DNA of 7,955 nucleotides from JBCCRH01 sp039208045 (lineage in GTDB: Bacteria; Bacteroidota; Bacteroidia; Chitinophagales; Saprospiraceae). The position numbers were made by a program, and so were the translations under genes. Below the pieces are notes generated by a model that worked only from the letters and a program-made list of their open reading frames with translations, was not told where the DNA came from and made no database searches. Within the stretch, counting starts at the first letter, position 1; every line of letters starts with the position of its first letter. The stretch is taken from NCBI GenBank assembly GCA_039208045.1, contig JBCCRH010000304.1:1-7955 (forward strand), given 5' to 3'. Below, one piece after another: positions 1 to 5,906 of the stretch.

Positions 1-363
1 GCTTCTATTGGTATTTCGGTTAGCCTCTGGCATTACCTGCTGATGGGGGCCGTATCGATAACTACCGTAGCAGCCTTTGACTCCGTAGGCGCTATTTTGG
101 TAGTCGCCCTATTTGTAGTCCCCCCTGCCACCGCCTATTTGCTAACCGACAAGCTAAAACCTATGCTTTTGTTGACTGCGGTACTATCTGTTGTTGTCAG
201 TGTATTAGGCTACTATCTAGCTGTTTTACTTGATGGATCTATTGCAGGTGCCATAGTGACCGTGGCGGGTATGATATTTGCCCTAGTCTTTGTTTTCAGT
301 CCTCAAACTAGGGTATTCACTTCAAAAAAGTCAATTCAAATTTCATCCGATGAAAAAATTTAA
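1..363 (+). CDS. Metal-ion ABC transporter permease, ABC-3 family (3' end only)
   Basis: This is the last 120 residues of an inner-membrane permease; the frame is open from the first base, so the 5' part lies outside the window. The residues are mostly hydrophobic, with about three membrane segments, and they carry the ABC-3 (ZnuB/MntB/MtsC-like) signature: an FDSVGAILVVALFVVPPATA stretch at about residues 24-43, then a LAVLLDGSIAGA loop and a final helix ending in VFVFSP. Family members import Zn2+, Mn2+ or Fe2+ together with a periplasmic binding protein and an ATPase, which would lie upstream. The metal cannot be told from this fragment. The polar tail (about 20 residues) is encoded partly by bases that also hold the start of the next gene: the TonB receptor ATG lies 14 nt before this stop ends. 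That overlap suggests co-transcription and perhaps translational coupling. Confidence 0.88.
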   Translation, partial: ASIGISVSLWHYLLMGAVSITTVAAFDSVGAILVVALFVVPPATAYLLTDKLKPMLLLTAVLSVVVSVLGYYLAVLLDGSIAGAIVTVAGMIFALVFVFSPQTRVFTSKKSIQISSDEKI

Positions 364-2728
364 TTTACTATATCTTCTGCTGTTGCTTTTTCCTTTTTTG
401 GCTATCGGCCAAAAGGCAAGTATCAGCGGAAAAATTATGGCTAAAGGAGAAGCGCTAAGCTTCACCGCCATCCAATTAAGTGGCGAGAACTATTCCCAGG
501 GGGAAGTCTCTGATGAGCAGGGCAACTTCCGATTCGACCAACTGCAAGCGGGCACCTATACCCTCCAGCTATCTAGCTTAGGGTATCAATCGTACAACGA
601 AACCATTGAATTACAGGCTGGGCAGCAGTTGGAGCAACAAATTGCCCTGCAAGAAGACTGGCTTGAACTGGAGCAAGTGGTGGTGACCGGCACAAGAAAT
701 CAAGTCGCGCTTTATGATTCTCCAGTAATTGTCAACAAAATTTCCAACCGTACCTTTGAGACTACTCAGGCACTGAGCCTTTCGGAAGGACTCAACTTTT
801 CGCCGGGCCTGCGCGTAGAAACGAATTGCCAGAACTGCGGCTTTACCCAACTGCGCATGAATGGCTTGGAGGGTGCGTATTCCCAAATTCTGATCAATAG
901 CCGCCCCATTTTTTCTGCCCTAGCAGGCGTGTACGGCTTAGAAATGATTCCCGCCAATATGGTAGACCGCATTGAGGTAGTAAAAGGTGGGGGCTCAGTG
1001 GCGTATGGAGGTAATGCCATTGCAGGAACGGTGAATATTATCACTAAAGACCCTATCAACAATAGTTTTGAAGTAGGGCTCAACCAAGCTTTTGTCAATG
1101 CAGAAACTTCTGATCGGACGCTTTCGCTAAATGGGACATTGGTGAGTGATGATCTCTCGAAAGGAATGAGTTTTTATGCCTTTAATCGCCAGCGCGCGCC
1201 ATGGGATGCCAATGACGATGGCTTCTCTGAGATTACTAAAATTAACAATACCACTTTTGGTTTTAATGCCTTTTGGAATATTTCGGAGCGGAGCAAGCTC
1301 AAGCTAAATGGCTACAACATTACTGAGTTTCGCCGGGGCGGCAATCGCTTCGATCTGGAGCCACATCAGACCGATATTACCGAGCAGCTTCAGCATAATA
1401 TTCTTGGAGGAGACATTTCTTATGAGTTGTATTCAAGAGATTTTCGCCACAAGATTGCTGTATACGCCTCCGCTCAACATACGGAGCGCGATAGCTACTA
1501 TGGTGGCGGTGGCCGCGTATTACAGCCTGGCGATTCGTTAACCGAAGATGACTTGCTTGCCCTTAATGCTTATGGGGAGTCGGAGGATATTGCCATTGCC
1601 ACAGGCTTACAATACAATTTTGAGCTCAATAAAGAAATACTATTGACGCTAGGAAGTGAGCTACAGTACAACAAGGTGACGGATCGCATGCCGGGCTATG
1701 AGCGCCTGATTGACCAGCGGGTACGTACCATTGGCTCGTATGCTCAATTGGAATGGGAACCTACTGATAAACTTTCTATTCTGGCTGGCGGTCGGCTGGA
1801 TTTGGTCGATATTGAAGGAGAATATTTATTTGCTACCGATGAATTGCCCGTCGATAACGAGCTGGCAGTGTTAGTACCTCGCTTATCTGTCCTATACGAT
1901 TTCACCTCCAACCTCAAGGGCCGTGCCTCTTTCGCGCAGGGCTATCGCGCCCCGCAAGCATTTGATGAAGATTTGCACATCGAAACGGTGGGTGGTGCTG
2001 CCCGCTTCATCCAGCTCGACCCTGACCTGGCAACGGAGCGCTCCAATAATTTCACCGCTTCTTTAAACTATTCGCTTGCGCGAAATGGCATACAGTCTAA
2101 TTTTGTGCTAGAAGGCTTTTATACCCAGCTGACTAATCCCTTCCTCCTCTCTGACCCTGTCGAACAGCCCAATGGCATCGCCATTATCACCAAGCGTAAT
2201 GGCTCTGGTGCAAGCGTACAAGGGATCAACTTAGAGGCTAATGTTGCTTTTGGAAGCAAATGGCTCCTCCAATCGAGTGCTACTATCCAGTCAGCTACCT
2301 ATGAGGAAGCAGAAACGCTTTGGAGTCCAGCTGAGGATGATCCACGTGATCCGACGACGACAACTCGCTTACTCCGCACACCTGATGTATATGGCTTTTT
2401 GACGGCAGTATATACCCCTATCCGCCCCTTACAGTTGTCTGTTTCAGGTGTTTTTACTGGCCCAATGGATGTACCGCGTGTGGTCGATGTGGATACGGAG
2501 TATACGATTATCGAACGTTCTCCTTCGTTTATGGAAGTGAACTTAAAAGCAGCTTATACCTTTGAATTTGGCGAGCAGTATGATTTGGAATTGTTTGGTG
2601 GCGTGCAGAATTTGTTCAACAGCTTCCAAGATGACTTCGACCGCGGAGCGGATCGAGATTCGAATTATGTATACGGGCCAAATCGGCCATTGACGATCTT
2701 TACGGGAATAAAATTTGGATTAAATTAA
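350..2728 (+). CDS. TonB-dependent outer-membrane receptor with CxxC plug motif
   Basis: A 792-residue outer-membrane active transporter. The start at 350 is chosen over an upstream in-frame ATG at 290 because it opens a typical signal peptide (MKKFNLLYLL, then a Leu/Phe-rich core ending AIGQ, residues 1-21). No Shine-Dalgarno is visible, which is normal for Bacteroidota. Domains in order: a carboxypeptidase-regulatory-like beta-sandwich (about 23-100); a TonB-box-like segment ELEQVVVTGTR (106-116); a plug (about 118-232) with the conserved VDRIEVVKGGGSVAYGGNAI stretch at 205-224; and a beta-barrel (about 240-792) closing with aromatic-rich strands and GIKFGLN. The plug contains NCQNCGF, with Cys159-160/163 spacing C160-x-x-C163, a motif seen in a recurrent Bacteroidota receptor clade. 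It follows a metal permease with a 14-nt overlap, so metal or metallophore import is the best guess. The substrate is inferred from context only; vitamin B12 or siderophore uptake cannot be excluded. Confidence 0.95.
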   Translation: MKKFNLLYLLLLLFPFLAIGQKASISGKIMAKGEALSFTAIQLSGENYSQGEVSDEQGNFRFDQLQAGTYTLQLSSLGYQSYNETIELQAGQQLEQQIALQEDWLELEQVVVTGTRNQVALYDSPVIVNKISNRTFETTQALSLSEGLNFSPGLRVETNCQNCGFTQLRMNGLEGAYSQILINSRPIFSALAGVYGLEMIPANMVDRIEVVKGGGSVAYGGNAIAGTVNIITKDPINNSFEVGLNQAFVNAETSDRTLSLNGTLVSDDLSKGMSFYAFNRQRAPWDANDDGFSEITKINNTTFGFNAFWNISERSKLKLNGYNITEFRRGGNRFDLEPHQTDITEQLQHNILGGDISYELYSRDFRHKIAVYASAQHTERDSYYGGGGRVLQPGDSLTEDDLLALNAYGESEDIAIATGLQYNFELNKEILLTLGSELQYNKVTDRMPGYERLIDQRVRTIGSYAQLEWEPTDKLSILAGGRLDLVDIEGEYLFATDELPVDNELAVLVPRLSVLYDFTSNLKGRASFAQGYRAPQAFDEDLHIETVGGAARFIQLDPDLATERSNNFTASLNYSLARNGIQSNFVLEGFYTQLTNPFLLSDPVEQPNGIAIITKRNGSGASVQGINLEANVAFGSKWLLQSSATIQSATYEEAETLWSPAEDDPRDPTTTTRLLRTPDVYGFLTAVYTPIRPLQLSVSGVFTGPMDVPRVVDVDTEYTIIERSPSFMEVNLKAAYTFEFGEQYDLELFGGVQNLFNSFQDDFDRGADRDSNYVYGPNRPLTIFTGIKFGLN

Positions 2729-2729
2729 A

Positions 2730-2786
2730 GCTATAGACCTTGGAGGTTTTTCTCGGCTGAAACCAGTCAACCTCCAAGGTCTTAGC
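2730..2786. repeat. Strong inverted repeat in convergent spacer; possible terminator or dispersed palindrome
   Basis: A perfect 14-bp stem pairs AGACCTTGGAGGTT (2735-2748) with AACCTCCAAGGTCT (2769-2782). It is extended by GCTA/TAGC (2730-2733 with 2783-2786) across one bulged T at 2734. The loop is 20 nt, and inside it an alternative shorter hairpin (GGTTT with AAACC at 2760-2764) is possible. It begins 2 nt after the receptor stop codon and sits between convergent genes, where a terminator is expected. There is no T-tract after the right arm on the plus strand; read on the minus strand it runs into a moderately T-rich stretch. It may therefore act for either strand, or it may be a copy of a dispersed REP-like palindrome. 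Confidence 0.65.
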
Positions 2787-2810
2787 TCCCAAAACTCCCC
2801 AACCTGTCAT

Positions 2811-2890
2811 CCAAAACCCAAAACCCATAATCCAAAACCCATCACCCAAAACCCATCACCCAAAACTCCCCAACCCATCACCCAAAACTC
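2811..2890 (-). repeat. 7-nt-periodic C-rich array; G-quadruplex-forming on minus strand
   Basis: The plus strand alternates CCCATCA and CCCAAAA. C-runs fall at 2838-2840, 2845-2847, 2852-2854 and 2859-2861, exactly 7 nt apart, and more degenerate runs follow at 2868-2871, 2874-2876 and 2881-2883. Two further runs (2817-2819, 2824-2826) lie before a break. The minus strand thus has four or more GGG runs separated by 4-nt loops, a canonical G-quadruplex pattern. It lies directly beyond the stop codon of the minus-strand GGT gene, so it would be in that mRNA's 3' untranslated region. I see no coding role for it. Confidence 0.8.
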
Positions 2891-4364
2891 ATCCCCCCCC
2901 ACTCCTCGCAACCCCATCTCGCCGCTGATCGCCCACTGCAACCCACCCATTCCCATGCCGCGCCACCGTATGCACGCCACCAAAGTAAAGCGACTGCTCT
3001 TTCCACGCATTTCCCGGACGATCTAGTTGTTGCGATGAGGGGTAAGCAGCAAAACCATACTCCATATTGAACACCTCTTTTTCCAGATGCACACGCGGTG
3101 CCTGTACGGCTTCCGCCAAGGGTAGCTGGTGATCTAACAACAGATGTAGCACTTGCGTAATAGCCGTAGCAATCCGCCCAGCACCGCCACTACCTAGAGT
3201 AATCTCCAGCTGCTGCTGCGTATCAAATACCATACTTGGAGCCATCATGGAGCTGAGCCGTTGGTTAGGGAGCCAGGTGTGGTAGCCTTTCGGTAAAAGG
3301 GCAGCTTCCCCAAGCATATTATTGAGCTGAATATCAGTATGATCGATAAAATAGCCATTGCCTTCGCCATTGGTAGAGGTCAAACTTACCGCATTACCCT
3401 TGCCATCCACTACATTGAAGTGAGTCGTAGAACCCCGCCGAGTCTGCATTTCTTTTTGGATGAGTTGCTGGATGTAAGCTGGCTGCCGAGGAATTTGCTC
3501 TAGGGTACGTAATGCCTCGTACCATTTCAAAATATGCTCGCTTGCTAGATGGGGGCTCTTCGCTTTTCCATCCAATAATTGCAACAACTTAGCAATCAGC
3601 GGGCCGCCGAGGCTAGGAGCTGGGTTGGTAAAAAGCTCATAGTTGCCATAGCTAAGTTGTAGTGGCTTTCGCCAAATGACTTGGTAGTCTGAGAAGTCCT
3701 TGAGCGTAAGGTCTCCACCAATAGCATAATCTCGTACGATGGATTGGGCCACTTCGCCTTTGTAGAATAAATCGGCTCCTTCTTTGGCCAATATTTCCAA
3801 AAAATCAGCCAGCTGCGGCATCTGCATCTGATCTCCTACCTGTACCAAGGTGCCCTCTTTAAAGAAAAGCTGCTCCGCCTTACCGCTGCGCCGGAGAATG
3901 GGTTCTAACAGCTGAAAATCAAGTTGCTGAAATCGATTAACCGTCACGCCTTCTTTAGCGGCACCAATGGCGGGCTGTACCAACTCTGCCATTGGCATGT
4001 TACCTCCATACTTATGCATCGCAAAGATACCGGCAACAGCACCAGGAACAGCAGTGCTGCCCTGCCCTGCATAGAATATTTCTACAGTATCCCCAAAATC
4101 CACTTCGATAGGCACAAAGTCTAATTCCTCAGTGGGCCGTTTGGATTGGGGCGTTTGACAAAAAAAGTCAAATAAGATAGGGCTATTCCCCTTTTGGTGC
4201 ACCATTGCAAAAGCACCACCTCCTGCCGAAGACATGCAAGGCTCAGTTACCCACGACATTACAAAAGCAGCAATAGCTGCATCAATAGCATTACCTCCTG
4301 TTTTTAAAATTTCTTCTGCTGCTTGAACCGTCAATTCATGTCCTCCAGCGATAGCATACGTCAT
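2889..4364 (-). CDS. Gamma-glutamyltransferase-family Ntn hydrolase, cytoplasmic, atypical substrate site
   Basis: A 491-residue protein matching the GGT family over its whole length; the family matures by self-cleavage before a catalytic Thr. Here that is Thr313 in GSTTHFNVVD (311-320), giving a large subunit of about 312 residues and a small one of about 179. Also seen: the N-terminal GGNAIDAAIAA (23-33), STAVPGAVAG (103-112), Asn332 in the STNGEGNG stretch, NNMLGE (348-353), LSSM (370-373), GSGGAGRI (391-398) and a C-terminal GDQRRDG. Aligned by eye to E. coli Ggt, Arg114 (in DFREMAP) becomes Phe68 (DFFCQTP) and Asp433 becomes Glu353. The residues that grip the gamma-glutamyl group are thus altered, and glutathione may not be the substrate. 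No signal peptide is present, unlike periplasmic GGTs, and the protein begins right at the family core, so a cytoplasmic location is inferred. The start ATG has an AAGGAG only 1 nt upstream. It lies 18 nt after the DUF4403 gene, probably in one operon. The last codons contain an 8-G run. Confidence 0.93.
   Translation of the reverse strand: MTYAIAGGHELTVQAAEEILKTGGNAIDAAIAAFVMSWVTEPCMSSAGGGAFAMVHQKGNSPILFDFFCQTPQSKRPTEELDFVPIEVDFGDTVEIFYAGQGSTAVPGAVAGIFAMHKYGGNMPMAELVQPAIGAAKEGVTVNRFQQLDFQLLEPILRRSGKAEQLFFKEGTLVQVGDQMQMPQLADFLEILAKEGADLFYKGEVAQSIVRDYAIGGDLTLKDFSDYQVIWRKPLQLSYGNYELFTNPAPSLGGPLIAKLLQLLDGKAKSPHLASEHILKWYEALRTLEQIPRQPAYIQQLIQKEMQTRRGSTTHFNVVDGKGNAVSLTSTNGEGNGYFIDHTDIQLNNMLGEAALLPKGYHTWLPNQRLSSMMAPSMVFDTQQQLEITLGSGGAGRIATAITQVLHLLLDHQLPLAEAVQAPRVHLEKEVFNMEYGFAAYPSSQQLDRPGNAWKEQSLYFGGVHTVARHGNGWVAVGDQRRDGVARSGGG
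2893..2900 (-). repeat. Homopolymer of eight G (minus strand) at the GGT 3' end
   Basis: Eight consecutive C on the plus strand encode the final Gly-Gly-Gly of the GGT-family protein, immediately before its TGA stop. Loss of one base would bypass that stop and read on to a TGA at 2807-2809, adding about 27 Gly/Trp/Phe/Val-rich residues encoded by the G-rich array. Confidence 0.7.
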
Positions 4365-4371
4365 TCTCCTT
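4365..4371 (-). promoter_or_regulatory. Shine-Dalgarno-like AAGGAGA abutting the GGT start
   Basis: The minus strand reads AAGGAGA directly followed by ATG. The core AAGGAG is complementary to the 16S rRNA tail, but it lies only about 1 nt from the start codon, closer than the usual 5-9 nt. The other genes here have no such motif. It may be fortuitous. No better in-frame start exists downstream without cutting into the conserved family core. Confidence 0.3.
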
Positions 4372-4382
4372 ACCTATTTGGG

Positions 4383-5759
4383 CTAGTTTAATCCGTTTAC
4401 TTGAACTTGTAACTGTCCTCTTAAGGCTACATCCACTAATAGCCCATCTACCGTTACAAAAGCATTTTGAATATTTAGTTGATCGAGATTACCATTCAGG
4501 AATATCTGATTGGTAATCGGGTAGTTTTTGAGCTGTTCTTGCAGCTGCTTTTGTACTGCTTTCATATTATCATCCAAGATGAAATCGATATTCTTTTGAA
4601 TCTCTTTACGCAAGGTACCTTTCAATAGCCAGCCCGCCGTTTTGTAGAGGACATTTTTGGTTTCCAAGGTAAAGTCCATATCTTTTATATCAATAGCATC
4701 TCTGCGCTGGTTATAGATGGGTCGTGCAGAGAGCTTAATTTTACCTTCATAACTTCCCGAAAGTTGCGTCTCTACCAAAAGGCGCGATCCCTGCCCGGTG
4801 ATGGCGATGTCTTTTACGGTTACTGACCGTTTGCCTGATTCAAAGGTTTGCCCTTTCAGCTGGGTTTGTGCCAGTCGTTGCACTTCATCAAAGGTGATTC
4901 TTGAGCGTAGGGTGACGGAAAAATCTTCTGCGGCCACTTGGCGATATTCGAATGGGGGTAGCGGCTGTGGACTAGGGGTAGCAGGCTGAGCACCAACGAG
5001 TACTTCTGGCTTTGATTCTACCACAACGGTGCTTACTATTTCGCCGTCATCTACAATCAAGGGCGTCATACTAATCGTCTGTGGGACGATCGTTAGCCAA
5101 GTCTTGTACTCCTCAGAAACTAAGAGCGGCGAATACATTTGCTGCCAAGCCCCCCCAATCATTCTTTTTAAATCTAAATTGTTTTTCACCTGATCATCAA
5201 TGGCTTGCGCAATGGTTGCTTTGCTGTTTTTAAGTACTATATCAGCTATAAAACCTATCGGCAGGGTAATCCCAATCATGCTTACCCGAGGTTTTTTTAG
5301 CCACTCGTAGCCTTCAATAGTCGTAATCGTCTGCATCGACCAGTCGGGATTGATATTAAACGAAGTTTGAAAATTAAGGGCGATATCGCCGGTAGCTTCC
5401 ACATCCATAAACCCCGCATCGTACTTGATCCATAGCCCAAGTGGTACTCGGTATTTTACCATTTGGCTATCAATTTCCAGGCTGATATCGTCTTTTTTTT
5501 CTGCCTTTACCATCATATCATCTCCATCATTAATGTCTTTATCGTCGTAGAGTAAGCCCTCCATTTGTGTATTCAGCGAGCGCTGTAATTCTTCAGCATT
5601 GATCCGGATCGGAATGTTTATTAAGGATACTTGTTCTTCGTACCATTCTTGATACTCTTCTTCCATTGCTGGTATTGCTGTTTTTTTAGAGGTTTTACAA
5701 GCAAGCATGCTCATGCAAATAAGTGCCACGCTAATTGCGTTTACTACATATTTAGACAT
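4383..5759 (-). CDS. DUF4403 family lipoprotein
   Basis: A 458-residue protein of unknown biochemical function. Residues 1-20 form a lipoprotein signal peptide with lipobox SMLA-C and acylation at Cys21, followed by a Lys-rich KTSKK tail. It is thus anchored to a membrane facing the periplasm, and I see no acidic surface-export signal after the Cys. The body fits DUF4403, for example VPLGLWIKYDAGFMDVEATG (105-124), NPDWSMQTITTIEGYEWLKKP (137-157) and an RMIGGAWQQM segment (199-208). Two halves look alike: an AEEL/DEVQ-type helix (55-68 and 290-303), a run of alternating-polarity strands, and an amphipathic helix near 178-194 and 395-411, separated by a Pro-rich linker (259-269). This internal duplication resembles lipid-binding TULIP-like tubular proteins, but that link is my inference. 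It is the first gene of a probable two-gene unit with the GGT-family gene 18 nt downstream. What the two do together is unknown. Confidence 0.88.
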   Translation of the reverse strand: MSKYVVNAISVALICMSMLACKTSKKTAIPAMEEEYQEWYEEQVSLINIPIRINAEELQRSLNTQMEGLLYDDKDINDGDDMMVKAEKKDDISLEIDSQMVKYRVPLGLWIKYDAGFMDVEATGDIALNFQTSFNINPDWSMQTITTIEGYEWLKKPRVSMIGITLPIGFIADIVLKNSKATIAQAIDDQVKNNLDLKRMIGGAWQQMYSPLLVSEEYKTWLTIVPQTISMTPLIVDDGEIVSTVVVESKPEVLVGAQPATPSPQPLPPFEYRQVAAEDFSVTLRSRITFDEVQRLAQTQLKGQTFESGKRSVTVKDIAITGQGSRLLVETQLSGSYEGKIKLSARPIYNQRRDAIDIKDMDFTLETKNVLYKTAGWLLKGTLRKEIQKNIDFILDDNMKAVQKQLQEQLKNYPITNQIFLNGNLDQLNIQNAFVTVDGLLVDVALRGQLQVQVNGLN

Positions 5760-5906
5760 ACATCTTTTTTGATGGACAAAATACGTTTTTTCTTAGACCC
5801 CACCCTATATGCAACCCTTCTATGGGAAGGTTGTCTGTTAGGGTAAACACAATAAGAATTACGCATTCAATATTTTTCAACCAAGGTATTTTAAAATCAC
5901 ACCAAC
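5760..5906. promoter_or_regulatory. Divergent intergenic region with presumed promoters for DUF4403 and PDZ genes
   Basis: This 147-bp spacer separates two genes transcribed away from each other, so promoters for both must lie in or near it. On the plus strand, TATTTTTC at 5871-5878 fits the Bacteroidota -7 pattern TAnnTTTG except for the last base and lies 28 nt before the ATG at 5907. I find no convincing TTTG box at the expected spacing upstream. On the minus strand no clear match was found. A small hairpin (AACC-C-TTC with GAAGGTT, 5813-5832) sits near the middle. Neither start codon has a Shine-Dalgarno; both leaders are A-rich. Confidence 0.4.

Noticed and set aside
611..1098. Two minus-strand frames inside the TonB receptor (611-886 and 766-1098)
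   Set aside because: They lie antisense to well-conserved plug-coding sequence, have no family resemblance and overlap each other.
2811..2890. CRISPR array
   Set aside because: The unit is 7-14 nt with no unique spacers; this is a simple tandem repeat.
2807..3010. 67-residue minus-strand frame rich in Gly/Trp/Phe
   Set aside because: It overlaps the GGT 3' end in another frame and its C-terminal half is just the translated C-rich array. It matters only as the readthrough product if the G8 tract loses a base.
3924..4124. 66-residue plus-strand frame within the GGT-family gene
   Set aside because: It is antisense to conserved GGT sequence, with no recognisable domain or start signals.
5631..5846. 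71-residue plus-strand frame over the DUF4403 start and divergent spacer
   Set aside because: Much of it is the complement of the lipoprotein signal-peptide coding region; its composition looks like a shadow frame.
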